From contig JADJWG010000001.1 in the NCBI GenBank assembly GCA_016716475.1, positions 496,001 to 560,000 of the forward strand: a stretch of 64,000 nt of DNA, in the 5' to 3' direction. Position numbers and translations under genes: made by a program. This DNA comes from Phycisphaerales bacterium. Lineage in GTDB: Bacteria > Planctomycetota > Phycisphaerae > UBA1845 > Fen-1342. Under the pieces are notes generated by a model. That model was not told the DNA's origin. It saw nothing but the letters and a program-made list of their open reading frames with translations, and did not search any database. The number at the start of each line of letters is the position of its first letter. Positions within the stretch are counted from its first letter, which is position 1. Of the stretch, positions 7,567-16,641 are shown one piece after another.

Positions 7567-9513
7567 ATGGGCTTTGACTCGCTGCTGAACCGCCTGGCGC
7601 GGCACTTCGCAGACGCCCTGGCCGAGGTCTCGGGCCGGCCGGTTGCACCTGCGCAGGCCCTGCTGCGCCCCGCGGGTGACCCGAAATTCGGCGACTACCA
7701 GTGCAATGCGGCCATGACGCTGGCGAAGGAGCTGCGTGCCAAGCCGCGCGACGTTGCCGAGCGCATCGTCACAGCGGTGGCGCCGGCGCTCGCCGCCGCT
7801 GGTATCACCGTAGCGTTCGAGATCGCCGGACCGGGCTTCATCAACCTGCGGCTGGCCGACGAATTCCTGGCGCGTCTGCTATCCACCGTGCCTCCGTCTC
7901 CGGCGGCGCCACCTGAGACCATCACAGGACGTGCGTACGATCCCGGCAGCGCGTCGTTCGACCGCTTCGGTATCGACCCGGTCACACATCCGCGCCGCAT
8001 CGTCGTCGAATACTCGCAGCCGAACATCGCCAAGCAGATGCACGTGGGGCACTTGCGCAGCACGATCATCGGCGACATGTTTGCGCGCGTGCTGTGGTTT
8101 CAGGGGCATACGGTCATCCGGCAGAATCACATCGGGGATTGGGGGACGCAGTTCGGCATCCTCATCCGCTGGTACCGCGAACACCCGCTGCCAACTCCCG
8201 CATCGGACCACGATGTCTTGGCAGAGATCGAGGGTGACTATCGCGCGGCCCAGGCGCGCTTCACCGAGGATGCAACGTTCGCAGATGAAGCGCGCCGCGC
8301 CGTGACGGCACTCCAATCGGGCGATCCGCAGGCCCGTGAACTCTGGGAAATGATCTGCAAGGTCAGTCTGGACGCGGTCGGCGTGCTCTACGCACAACTG
8401 GGTGTCTTGCTGCGGGCGGATGATCCGCAGGAGGTGCGCGGCGAGAGCTTCTACAATGACCGACTGGCGCCGCTGATCGCCGAGCTACGCCGTACGCTGC
8501 CAGCGCCCACGGTCGAGCCGCACAGCCGCGGTGCCCCGTGGGCCGAAGTCCGCGACGACCAGGGCGCCGTGTGTGTGTTCCTTTACGACGCCGACGGCAC
8601 GCCACAATTCAAGAATCCTGATGGCGAGATCCTGCCACTGATCATTCAGAAGTCCGACGGCGCGTATCTTTACGCGACGACCGACCTGGCCGCCGTGCGC
8701 TATCGGATCCAGGAATTACGGTTCCCCGGCGGGGTCGGTGCAGAGCGCATCATCTACGTCACGGATGCCCGCCAGAAACTGCACTTCGACATGTGGCGAG
8801 CGACCGCCCACGCGGCCGGCTGGATCACCCCCGAAGTCTCCATTGAGCACGTCACCTTCGGCACCGTCCTCGGTCCCGACCGCAAACCGCTCAAGACGCG
8901 CGCGGGGGGCAACGTCAAGCTCCGCGAGTTGCTCGATGAAGCCGTGGCCCGCGCCCTTCGGCTGCTCGACGAGCGGGCTGCCGGCGGCGACGAATCCGCC
9001 GCCTTGCCCGCCGACGAGCGGCAACTCGTTGCACACCGGATCGGAATCGGCGCCGTGAAATACGCCGACCTAAGCCGCGATCGCAACGGCGACTATGTCT
9101 TCAATTGGGACACCATGCTCGCGCTGCAGGGCAACACGGCACCTTACATGCTGTACGCCTATGCCCGCATCCGGTCGATCTACCGCCGCGCCCTGGCCGA
9201 GGCCGGCAACGTCGATCCCTATGCTCCCGGCACGACGCTCATGCTGGCCGATGTGGCGGAGCGTGCACTGGCTCTGCACCTCGCGCGGCTTCCCGACGCC
9301 ATCGAGACGGTCGCGTCCGACCTGCTGCCGCACACGTTGTGCGGCTACCTGTATGACCTGGCCGGCCATTTCATGCGGTTCTACGAGTCCTGCCCCGTGC
9401 TACAGGCGGAGGCCCCGCTCCGCGCCAGCCGTCTGCGCCTGTGCGACCTCACAGCCCGCGCACTGCGACTCGGTTTGGGACTGCTCGGGATCCCGGTTGT
9501 CGAGCGCATGTAG
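7567..9513 (+). CDS. argS: Arginyl-tRNA synthetase
   Basis: 648 residues. It charges tRNA-Arg with arginine in an ATP-dependent reaction in the cytoplasm. Near the N-terminus is the ArgRS-specific additional domain (FGDYQCNAAMTLAKEL). The class I signature appears as EYSQPNIAKQMHVGHLRST, with HVGH in place of HIGH. RQNHIGDWGTQFG and TTDLAAVRYR follow. The KMSKS-loop equivalent is the degenerate DRKPLKTRAGG, which is normal for many ArgRS enzymes. The C-terminus (FMRFYESCPVLQ...LGLGLLGIPVVERM) is the DALR anticodon-binding domain. The length is slightly above the usual 550-600 because of insertions in the middle. It is convergent with hpf, with 8 bases between stops. Confidence 0.96.
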   Translation: MGFDSLLNRLARHFADALAEVSGRPVAPAQALLRPAGDPKFGDYQCNAAMTLAKELRAKPRDVAERIVTAVAPALAAAGITVAFEIAGPGFINLRLADEFLARLLSTVPPSPAAPPETITGRAYDPGSASFDRFGIDPVTHPRRIVVEYSQPNIAKQMHVGHLRSTIIGDMFARVLWFQGHTVIRQNHIGDWGTQFGILIRWYREHPLPTPASDHDVLAEIEGDYRAAQARFTEDATFADEARRAVTALQSGDPQARELWEMICKVSLDAVGVLYAQLGVLLRADDPQEVRGESFYNDRLAPLIAELRRTLPAPTVEPHSRGAPWAEVRDDQGAVCVFLYDADGTPQFKNPDGEILPLIIQKSDGAYLYATTDLAAVRYRIQELRFPGGVGAERIIYVTDARQKLHFDMWRATAHAAGWITPEVSIEHVTFGTVLGPDRKPLKTRAGGNVKLRELLDEAVARALRLLDERAAGGDESAALPADERQLVAHRIGIGAVKYADLSRDRNGDYVFNWDTMLALQGNTAPYMLYAYARIRSIYRRALAEAGNVDPYAPGTTLMLADVAERALALHLARLPDAIETVASDLLPHTLCGYLYDLAGHFMRFYESCPVLQAEAPLRASRLRLCDLTARALRLGLGLLGIPVVERM

Positions 9514-9521
9514 CGCCGGGC

Positions 9522-9842
9522 TTAACCCTCGGCGATGCCGCGCTTCGCGCGTGACACTTCGCGGCTCAGCGCTGCCCGCAGGCGGTCAAGTGCAACGTCA
9601 ATTGTCGCGTAGAAATCCTCGCCCTGCTCCTTGATCCTGATCTCACCGGTGCGAAGCTTCAACTCGATGTGACAGACCTTGTCGACGCCGCCCTTCGCGG
9701 GACCGGTTTCATCCTCGAGTCGAACCGTGGCTGCGAGCAGGTTTTCACGAAACCGTTCCGTGGCCGAAATCAGCTTCTCCTCCGCGTACTGGCGGAGAGG
9801 GGCGGCGTGGTCCACGTTACGCGCGACGATGTGCAGGTCCAT
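9522..9842 (-). CDS. hpf: Ribosome hibernation promoting factor (HPF/RaiA family, short form)
   Basis: 106 residues from the ATG at 9842, with AAGGAGT about six bases upstream. It begins MDLHIVARNVDHAAPLRQYAEEKL and continues through HIELKLRTGEIRIKEQGEDFYATIDVALDRL, the beta-alpha-beta-beta-beta-alpha pattern of the HPF/YfiA N-terminal domain. It lacks the C-terminal dimerisation domain of long HPF, so this is the short form. Members bind the decoding channel of idle ribosomes and block translation in starvation. A TACAAT on the minus strand at 9877-9872 could be the -10 element; no good -35 was seen. Confidence 0.9.
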   Translation of the reverse strand: MDLHIVARNVDHAAPLRQYAEEKLISATERFRENLLAATVRLEDETGPAKGGVDKVCHIELKLRTGEIRIKEQGEDFYATIDVALDRLRAALSREVSRAKRGIAEG

Positions 9843-10117
9843 GGAGACTCCTTCGTGACAGAGACTCCCTGATTGTAGGGGCGGAGAAGCGGTGTGGGGC
9901 GAAGAGGCCTGCGGGGCCCCCCGGCCGCCGCCCTCCCCCCGCCCTCCCAACCCCCCTTGCGACCTCCGTTTCCAATCCCCGTAGAAACTTGTAACGGCAA
10001 CCGCGGAAGGATGGTGGCTACGCTGCGAATACCCGGGCAATGAAGCGTTCCAGAGGTCAGGCGCAGCAAAGCACGGGCGATCCGGGCCCGGCGCGGGCAA
10101 ACCGCAGGAGGTGCGGC

Positions 10118-10327
10118 ATGGAGACGAATTCCTTGACACGGCAGCGCTGGTTCTACACCGGCTTCGTGATCGCCGGTGTGGGGAGTCTCGGCCTCATGAG
10201 CTTCCCCCTGCTGGTGCATTTGCCGTTCCTGGAGCACCCAGCCATGCTCTTCACCTTCGTGCTCGGCCTGGCGACGTTGATGGCGGCCGGGGGACTACTG
10301 GCCGTTTTCAATCTCAAGGTGCGGTAA
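10118..10327 (+). CDS. Small two-helix membrane protein
   Basis: 69 residues from the ATG at 10118, chosen for the AGGAGGT at 10107-10113. There are two hydrophobic segments: residues ~10-34 (WFYTGFVIAGVGSLGLMSFP) and ~40-63 (AMLFTFVLGLATLMAAGGLL). No conserved motif is recognisable. It is divergent from hpf and followed by the convergent lipoprotein gene. Function unknown. Confidence 0.6.
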   Translation: METNSLTRQRWFYTGFVIAGVGSLGLMSFPLLVHLPFLEHPAMLFTFVLGLATLMAAGGLLAVFNLKVR

Positions 10328-10418
10328 TGAGAACCATCGCAGGCCGGTGAAACCAATCAGACCGGCGCCCGAGGTCGGCGCGCGGGTGGGCGGTTGTGTC
10401 CGAGTGGGGGCCTACACA

Positions 10419-11132
10419 TTACCTGCCCGCATGCAATTCCGCTTCACGCAGCCAGCTCGCGGCTTGCGCGCGGTCGTGGCGCGCGAGAAGTTGGCCTGTG
10501 ATGCGCACATTGCCGAGCCCGTCGCGCAGGTCTCCGCTCCGCGCTTCGAGCTGCAAACGGCCGGATTCCAGTGCGATCCGCAGCGTTCTACCCGCGTCGC
10601 CCTCCGGGTACGCGAAACCCGTCCCCGTGTACGCCAGCGCCCCCGTCGGTCCCGCAACCACGTACTGCAGAATCACATTCATGGTCGTCGAGTTCGCAGG
10701 GGTTTTTCCCGGCTGAGGCCGCCAGAACATGCGCAGCGACAGGTAATGCGCTACCTCGCCCGCCGGCGGCCATGCCAGGACTCCAGCTTCTGGCGCATTC
10801 TCATCCGCCACGAGGACGACGTCGTCGTGCATACCGGCGGATGACCCCGCTGCCCCATCGACCGGCGGCTCCTCGGCCGGAGTTGCGCCGCGTCGACCTG
10901 GCGGCACCCGCACGGCCACGATGTGCAGATCGCCCGTGGCGCTCTGCCAGTACACGACCTCGTCGAATCGCAACTCATAAGTCTCGGGAAAATACGGATC
11001 GAGGTAGGAGACGAGCCGCACTTCCGAAGCCGCACAACCCCACAGGAGCAACACGAGCAACGGCACTACGAGGGGGATGGAACGGGATGGGAATGGAGGG
11101 CGGGAGGGACTCGCGGTGCTGCGCTCACACAT
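10419..11132 (-). CDS. Putative lipoprotein, unknown function
   Basis: About 237 residues from the ATG at 11132; in-frame starts at 11150 and 11156 are alternatives. The N-terminus is a short basic/Ser-Pro region, then a hydrophobic core ending in the lipobox LLLWGC, so it is probably anchored in a membrane by a lipidated cysteine. The mature part contains beta-rich segments (LHIVAVRVPPGRRG, MNVILQYVVAGPTGALAYTGTGFAYP), and the final third (AGRTLRIALESGRLQLEARSG...RITGQLLARHD) alternates strand-like hydrophobic residues. Its family is not recognised. It is the last gene of a run of minus-strand genes. Confidence 0.7.
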   Translation of the reverse strand: MCERSTASPSRPPFPSRSIPLVVPLLVLLLWGCAASEVRLVSYLDPYFPETYELRFDEVVYWQSATGDLHIVAVRVPPGRRGATPAEEPPVDGAAGSSAGMHDDVVLVADENAPEAGVLAWPPAGEVAHYLSLRMFWRPQPGKTPANSTTMNVILQYVVAGPTGALAYTGTGFAYPEGDAGRTLRIALESGRLQLEARSGDLRDGLGNVRITGQLLARHDRAQAASWLREAELHAGR

Positions 11133-11199
11133 ATTCGGTCGATCCCTCATGCACAACCCCTACGGCTCGCCCGTCTGGCCTTTGAGCAGGTCATCCGGC

Positions 11200-12078
11200 C
11201 TACTCATCATCTGCAAAGATCGCACTGCGGGCCGGACGAGCCGGTGTTGCCGATCCCTGAATTCCGAGCAGGTCGAGCGCATTCCGCTCGACAATGCCCC
11301 GAAGCTGCTCCCGCGGGATCGGTGCCAGATTGCTGCCGTGGCAGAACTGGTTGACGGAGTACAGCGCCTCGATGCAGGCGGCCGGTGAACGATAGGGGAA
11401 GTCGCTGCCAAACAGCAATTTCTCCATGACACCGTACTCGTGCGCCGCCAGCAACGCCGTGTACGACCGCCAAGCCAGGGGCAGCAGGCCGGCTACATCG
11501 GCATACACATGCCGATGCTTGGCGAGCAGAACCACGGTTTGTTCGACCCATGGATGACCCATGCGGCTGATCACCATGCGCAAATCGGGGAATTCCTGCG
11601 CTACTTCGTCGAGTAGCATGGGCTCAGCGAACTCCAGCTTGCCGACCGGGTTGCGATGGTGCTGTTCAAACACGACCGGCATGCCCCGCCGCATGCACTC
11701 CTCGTACAGCTTCATCACAGCCGTGCTGCTCGGATGGAAGTTCTGCATCTCCGGGGAAATAAGCACCCCCTTGAGCTGCAGGTCTTCCTGGGCCTCGCGC
11801 AGCGCGTCGCGCCACGCGCGGTCCGTCGGATCAATACCGGCGAAGCCAATCATCTTGGCGGGGTTTCGCCGGACATATTCGGATACGAAACGATTGGGAA
11901 TCTCCGCCCCGAGATAGTTGCTCTTGAAGGCCAGCACGATCGACTTGTCGACCGGGTCTGAGGCCTCCAGATGGCGCTCCTCATCGGCCTCCACAGGTGG
12001 TGCGGCAGCAACCCGCGAAAACTCCGTACTGGGATCCCAAACCTGCGTGTGGCAGTCAACAATCATCTGTGAACTCAC
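11200..12078 (-). CDS. Amidohydrolase-2 family metal-dependent hydrolase
   Basis: 292 residues from a GTG at 12078, with an internal ATG at 12066. The start MIVDCHTQVWDP is the first metal-binding strand of amidohydrolase-2 (PF04909) TIM barrels, here D-x-H. Also visible: GFAGIDP, ELQLKGVLISPEMQNFHPS, GMPVVFEQHH, MVISRMGHPWVEQTV, HVYADVAGL and FGSDFPYRSP with the conserved aspartate near the C-terminus. These follow the pattern of decarboxylase-like or lactone-hydrolase-like members of the family. The reaction is not deducible. It lies 107 bases downstream of the LOG-family gene on the same strand. Confidence 0.85.
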   Translation of the reverse strand: MSSQMIVDCHTQVWDPSTEFSRVAAAPPVEADEERHLEASDPVDKSIVLAFKSNYLGAEIPNRFVSEYVRRNPAKMIGFAGIDPTDRAWRDALREAQEDLQLKGVLISPEMQNFHPSSTAVMKLYEECMRRGMPVVFEQHHRNPVGKLEFAEPMLLDEVAQEFPDLRMVISRMGHPWVEQTVVLLAKHRHVYADVAGLLPLAWRSYTALLAAHEYGVMEKLLFGSDFPYRSPAACIEALYSVNQFCHGSNLAPIPREQLRGIVERNALDLLGIQGSATPARPARSAIFADDE

Positions 12079-12152
12079 GAGCCACCAAGGGTATGGCCAC
12101 GCGCACTCCGCGCCGAGTCGCGCCGCCGCCCTGGGGGCTTTCCGCTAAATGT

Positions 12153-12174
12153 TGCGGTTAGATTAGCAACCGCA
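12153..12174. repeat. Short inverted repeat between LOG-family gene and amidohydrolase
   Basis: TGCGGTT at 12153-12159 and AACCGCA at 12168-12174 around an eight-base loop. There is no T-run on either side. It could be a weak hairpin in the LOG-to-amidohydrolase spacer or an operator-like site. Confidence 0.4.
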
Positions 12175-12185
12175 GCGCTGCGCCG

Positions 12186-12740
12186 TCAAGCCGTGACTGA
12201 CGGATATTCGTCACCCGCCCAAGCCGCACGGATACGACTGATTGCGTCGGACGGTGACGCAACCACAATAGGTGCAACACCGTCACCGAGTTCATGTACA
12301 GATTGCACGACCCCCCACCAGTAATCCCCGAGCAGGATCGGCGGCAACGGCCGAAGCACCATCCGCTTGCTGACGAGCTCCCAGACCAGGCCAAGTTCGG
12401 CCAGCGTGCCGGTTCCTCCGGGGAGAATGACATAGGCGTCGCCGCGCCGAATAAGCTCCTGTAGCCGAACGAAAAGGTCGAGGGTCGTAACTTCTTCGCA
12501 AATGAAGCGGTTGGGACCGCCACGGCGACCGAGGGCCGTACAAGTCACACCGATTGTGTGGCCACCGGCCTCGCGGGCCCCGCGTGCGCTGGCTTCCATG
12601 GTCCCCCCATAGCCGCCGTTACAAACTGCCCAGCCGGCCTCGGCCACAGTCCGCCCGAGCTCGTACGCCGCCTGGTAGGCGGGCGAATCGGGTACGGGGC
12701 GGCTACTGCCGAAGATGGTGACGGTGCGTCGGGGTCGCAC
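12186..12740 (-). CDS. LOG-family (SLOG superfamily) protein
   Basis: 184 residues from a GTG at 12740. Signature motifs: IFGSSRPVPDSPAYQ at the N-terminus, CNGGYGGTMEASARGA at ~40-55, and the PGGTGTLAEL motif at ~106-115. This is the nucleotide-binding and catalytic pattern of LOG proteins (cytokinin riboside 5'-monophosphate phosphoribohydrolases), once called lysine decarboxylase-like. Bacterial members often cleave nucleoside 5'-monophosphates or act in nucleotide metabolism; the precise substrate is not known here. Possibly co-transcribed with the downstream amidohydrolase. Confidence 0.85.
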   Translation of the reverse strand: MRPRRTVTIFGSSRPVPDSPAYQAAYELGRTVAEAGWAVCNGGYGGTMEASARGAREAGGHTIGVTCTALGRRGGPNRFICEEVTTLDLFVRLQELIRRGDAYVILPGGTGTLAELGLVWELVSKRMVLRPLPPILLGDYWWGVVQSVHELGDGVAPIVVASPSDAISRIRAAWAGDEYPSVTA

Positions 12741-12975
12741 GGGGGCTCCGTTGGGTTGGGCTCGATGGTACCTGGGGTAATGCGGACGAAAGCCGCCGTG
12801 CTATCCCCAAGCTGCCGGGCAGTGTAAACGGCGTCCACACCGGTTGCCAAGGCAGATCCCGTGCACGTGCAGTCGGGCATGATGACTCGCGCGCAACCCC
12901 GTGGGCGGTAATCATGCCGATCCCGGTCGCACTCTTTACTGGTGCTGCGGCTCATGAAGACACTTACGCCGCACC

Positions 12976-14064
12976 TTACGAGCCGTGGGCGTCGGGGTAG
13001 CGGTGATGGCTGGCCTCCGGCGCGGGTTGTCCGGTTGTCGCCTCGATGATGACGCCGGTGCCGCCACGCTCTTCGTAGCCGCGCAGCAGCTCCGCCGTAG
13101 CGGGTTCAACATGCACGAGGAAGCGGGTACCCGGCAAGGTGGTGACAATCCGGTTCTCGATGCGGTGTGCCAGATCGTGGGCCGCCTCAACGGTTGCACC
13201 CGGCCGCACGACCAGGTGGATGTCCACATGACGATCTATACCCGCTTGGCGCGTGCGCAGCGCATGCACCTCAACAAACTCGTGCCGGAACTCACTCAGA
13301 CACGCGACAATACGGTCATGGTCCGCGGGCGGAACCGAAGCGTCGAGCATCTGGCGGTAGCCCTTGTGGACGACCCGCGCACCGATGCCGATCAGCACCA
13401 GCCCGAGCAACAGGGCCGCGAGGGGGTCGATCAGAGGCGCCGCGTACCAACCCAGCGCTCGGGCGCTCGCCGATACGATTAATGCCGCCAGCACCCCACC
13501 GGTGACATACACGTGTGTGCGTAGATGGACACCCTCGGCATACACGGCCGGGGAGCCGGTCCGGACGGCAATCCTCAGTACGAAGCCCGAGACAAACCAG
13601 TAGGCGACGCTCGCGGCGCCCATCGCCACCAGTGCGACCCACGACGGGTTGGCTTCCCAGACGGCGATGCCCAGCAGGGCCCGCGCCGCCATGACCCCCG
13701 CCCAGAGACCGCTCCCCATGACACAGAAGCCTTCGATGATGCCGGCGAGACTGTCATACTTGCCATGGCCGAAGGGGTGACAGCGGTCGGGCGGGCGGGC
13801 GGCCAGGGAGACCAGTACCAGCGCCACCAACGAATCCGCGAGATCGGCGGCCGTGTGGAGACCCTCGGCAAAGACACTCAGCAAGCCGAACCACCAACCC
13901 ACGGTGAGTTCAACCACGGCCACCACCGTGGTTGTCAGCACGCAGAGGAGGACGGCCCGGCGGCGCAACTGGTCGGGGGTCCGTGGGGTTGCGCCCAGGG
14001 GAGGTGGCCACGGTTCGACAGCGGGTTGGGCGCCGTTCGGATCTTCGCGGGCATGCGCGTTCAC
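12976..14064 (-). CDS. Cation diffusion facilitator (CDF) transporter with altered metal site
   Basis: About 362 residues from a GTG at 14064 (N-A-H-A-R-E-D start); the longer frame reads through the neighbouring gene. There are six hydrophobic segments, then a ~90-residue soluble C-terminal domain (VHALRTRQAGIDRHVDIHLVV...HDLAHRIENRI) typical of CDF metal/proton antiporters. The TM2 metal site is H-T-A-A-D (GLHTAADLADS). TM5 reads EGVHLRTHVYVTGG, i.e. H-x3-H where most Zn-transporting members have H/D-x3-D. HPFGHGKYDSLAGIIEG between TM2 and TM3 is the family signature with D for E. The mismatch at TM5 suggests a different metal preference. Located in the inner membrane. Confidence 0.88.
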   Translation of the reverse strand: MNAHAREDPNGAQPAVEPWPPPLGATPRTPDQLRRRAVLLCVLTTTVVAVVELTVGWWFGLLSVFAEGLHTAADLADSLVALVLVSLAARPPDRCHPFGHGKYDSLAGIIEGFCVMGSGLWAGVMAARALLGIAVWEANPSWVALVAMGAASVAYWFVSGFVLRIAVRTGSPAVYAEGVHLRTHVYVTGGVLAALIVSASARALGWYAAPLIDPLAALLLGLVLIGIGARVVHKGYRQMLDASVPPADHDRIVACLSEFRHEFVEVHALRTRQAGIDRHVDIHLVVRPGATVEAAHDLAHRIENRIVTTLPGTRFLVHVEPATAELLRGYEERGGTGVIIEATTGQPAPEASHHRYPDAHGS

Positions 14065-14125
14065 AACGGGATGATAACGCCGGTGAGCGGGGGTGCGAAT
14101 ACGTGGCCAGCCGCGCGCCCCATGG

Positions 14126-14674
14126 TTACCTTGGACACCCTGTGTCGTCGCACAGGACGAGGTCGAGCAATCGCGCGATTGCGGCCGCAAGGCGGCGCGC
14201 TGCCTGCTCGTCGGCACAGGCCACCAGTCTGAGTACCCGCCCGCGGCCGGTACCCAACCCGCCCAATGACACGAGGAACATTGATTGCTCCCCAACAAAG
14301 GAGTAGCGTGGTGGCTTCCAACCGATGCGTACATGGTTGAAACCAGTGAGCGCGTGGGTACGGTGCCAGAGTGGCCGGCCGAGGCCCCACCACTTCCGGA
14401 TTGTCCGCGTACGGGCGTCGATGATGAAGCCGAAATGACCGAAGGCGCACAGCAAGCCGACGCTGGCGAAGAGTGCCGCCACGGGTAATGCGCCGCACAG
14501 GTCCGTCATTGCCCGGCTGTCACGGGGCGGTTCGAGGGGCGGGAAGAGCGGATACTGGGTGAGCAGGTACAGCGCGATTGCGATGAAAAGGACCCCGACT
14601 GCCATTACGTACCAGCCGGGGCTGGTGCGAAAGATCAGGGTGTCAGGGCCGATGCGCTGCCACACGGGGGTCAC
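14126..14674 (-). CDS. Hypothetical membrane protein
   Basis: 182 residues if it starts at the GTG at 14674, which overlaps the upstream stop (GTGA, 14674-14671); a TTG at 14716 is the only earlier option. There are two or three membrane segments: residues ~21-40 (GWYVMAVGVLFIAIALYLL) and ~60-85 (ALPVAALFASVGLLCAFGHFGFII). They are followed by a soluble part with RTRTIRKWWGLGRPLWHRTH, a pattern common in small proteins that interpret a membrane potential or stress but not diagnostic. It is translationally coupled to the 442-residue secreted protein upstream. Family unrecognised. Confidence 0.65.
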   Translation of the reverse strand: MTPVWQRIGPDTLIFRTSPGWYVMAVGVLFIAIALYLLTQYPLFPPLEPPRDSRAMTDLCGALPVAALFASVGLLCAFGHFGFIIDARTRTIRKWWGLGRPLWHRTHALTGFNHVRIGWKPPRYSFVGEQSMFLVSLGGLGTGRGRVLRLVACADEQAARRLAAAIARLLDLVLCDDTGCPR

Positions 14675-15999
14675 TGTGGCGGCGGCCAGAAAACGAAGTC
14701 GCCAGTTGATCTCCAAGTCCTTCGCTGGGACTGGGCGGTGCTGTCACTCGGCTTTCCGCCGTCATCCCGGCCATTGCGACTCAGCGAGTACAGCAGGGGC
14801 TCACCGTCGCGCAGCTCGTAGCGGAACGCCTTCCCCGAAAAAGGATCGAGGGAGAGCGCCGTATCCTCGCGTGGCGCGAAGTCGCTCAAGGCGCGCGGCC
14901 AAGCACCCGTCCGGGCGCGGTAGGTGTGGAGGTGCAGTACGAGGTGCGTGCCGCGTCGCCAGCCCACCGCTTCAAAGCGTGCGACCGTCGCGTGTGGTAT
15001 CACGCCCATGCCAAGTTCACTCAGCGCACCGCCGTCGATGGTGTCCCAGTCTTCTTTCAGACGATCTGCCAGCGCGACCACCGCCACGTTGTCCGGCTTG
15101 GCGAACAACTCATCCACGCGCGCATACCACGCGTTCACTGGTTCCAGCAACTGCTCTAAGGTACGAGGCGGGTCGAGCACGATGTGCGCGGGTTTACCGG
15201 CGGCGGTCGGGGCAGGATCGCGCAGCTCTTCAAAAAGCCCGTCGCCGTCAGCGTCCCAAAGATTACGCTGGAAGTGATCCCAAAGAGTCACCTTCTCGAT
15301 GGTCAGCGCGCGTTGCCAGGTGCGCAGCTCGGGGTCTTCGCGCGCCAGGCGTGCAGTGATCGTCGTAAAGTCCACCTGTTCAGGTGCCAGTTCCGGAATC
15401 AGCAACAGCGTCTCATACGCCAAGCCGCGCAAACCTGCCCCGAGCAAGGCAAAATGAAGGAAAGGTTGTTCCTCGAGATGCCGCGCCAGCGCCAGGACTC
15501 GGAGTGTGTCTTCAACAGCCCCTTCCGGCTTGCCCTCGAGGAGGTTCAACCGCGCCCTTATCGTCGCGCCCTGAGCGAGTTGCCGGAACCGTCCCAGCGC
15601 CGGAAATTGGACACCCCGCAGGGAGCCATCTCGGGATGTCGCGATGAAATAGCACTTTTCAAGCCCGGTTGCTGCCGAGAACCGCTCCAGCGCACCCGCG
15701 TTTGCCGCGGTCCAGGCCCGCAGGGTAGTTCGCTGGGCTTCCGTCCACTTCTTGGGATGGTTGTTGAGGGCATCGCGTAACTCGTCGGCATCCTGGAGCG
15801 CGGTGGCCGCCGCCTGGTAGCTCTCGGCCGCGTTCTCCTTGAGGTTGCGCGTGAAACCCGTATTGAGCCACGCCAGGTAGTCGACGGGTGCTGCAGGATT
15901 CGGTGGTGGCACCTGCTGCGCCGACGTGATCGCGACGGCCGTCACGAGGAGTCCCGCCGCCCCAAGAACGGGGCGACTGTGCTTTCCGCCCATGTGCAT
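14671..15999 (-). CDS. Secreted hypothetical protein
   Basis: 442 residues with an N-terminal signal peptide (HSRPVLGAAGLLVTAVAIT, then SAQQ as the cleavage region). The mature protein is mainly helical in its first two thirds (PVDYLAWLNTGFTRNLKENA, EGAVEDTLRVLALARHLEEQPFLHFALLGAG). An EF-hand-like loop WDADGDGLFEEL occurs near residue 250. The end (DPFSGKAFRYELRDGEPLLYSLSRNGRDDGG) is the pattern seen at the C-terminus of many planctomycete secreted proteins that share the DPFSGKPFRY...YSVGPDGKDDGG motif. Probably periplasmic or outer-surface; function unknown. Its stop overlaps the next gene's start. Confidence 0.75.
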   Translation of the reverse strand: MHMGGKHSRPVLGAAGLLVTAVAITSAQQVPPPNPAAPVDYLAWLNTGFTRNLKENAAESYQAAATALQDADELRDALNNHPKKWTEAQRTTLRAWTAANAGALERFSAATGLEKCYFIATSRDGSLRGVQFPALGRFRQLAQGATIRARLNLLEGKPEGAVEDTLRVLALARHLEEQPFLHFALLGAGLRGLAYETLLLIPELAPEQVDFTTITARLAREDPELRTWQRALTIEKVTLWDHFQRNLWDADGDGLFEELRDPAPTAAGKPAHIVLDPPRTLEQLLEPVNAWYARVDELFAKPDNVAVVALADRLKEDWDTIDGGALSELGMGVIPHATVARFEAVGWRRGTHLVLHLHTYRARTGAWPRALSDFAPREDTALSLDPFSGKAFRYELRDGEPLLYSLSRNGRDDGGKPSDSTAQSQRRTWRSTGDFVFWPPPQ

Positions 16000-16641
16000 C
16001 CCTTACATAAGGGTTACGATCGAACGCTCGTCCCCGCGCCCGACTTCACCGGAAGCAAACCGAGGCGCTGTCGCCCTACCCAATGAGCACTGGGTGTCAT
16101 GGGGCTTGGTTCCCCGGGCATTGTATGACTGAGCCACGCGGGCTTGCAACATCATCCGTTCAATGGCCGATGGCGGTGCGCTCTTGTGAGGACCGTGACA
16201 AGCGCGCGGCCAAGGTCCACCATCGCCGGGCTGTCATTGGACGGCGCGGGGGAGCAACGTACTGGGTGAATAGGACACCGTGATTGGGAGGAAAGACGCC
16301 TGACCGCTTTTCCATAGTGGCCAGGGGTCGGTTTCAACGGCGCTTTAGACTTTCGCGGTGGACGAAGAGGCGGGCGCCGGTATTCCGGCGCCCACCCCAC
16401 CCAACTTTGTTTCCTGCCCGGCAATAAAGCCCGGATCTGAATCCCGCGGGTTTCTGAACAAGGACTACAAGAGCAAGGCACTGTGCCACCGGCGGCAATG
16501 GCACACGCTCGGTGATGAACGATTTGCTATGATCTTACCTGTGAAGCACTCCCTGCCGATTCGCAACGGCCCAAGGTTTCTACCAAGCCGAATGCGTCCA
16601 CACCGCCATGGAAAAGCGTTGTTCTATTACTTCGGCGCCCG
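16000..16641. other. Intergenic, no gene recognised
   Basis: 642 bases without a convincing gene on either strand. The reading frames of 90-110 codons here have no domain, signal peptide or good ribosome-binding site. GC looks lower than in the flanking genes in places. No RNA gene or repeat was recognised. Confidence 0.5.
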
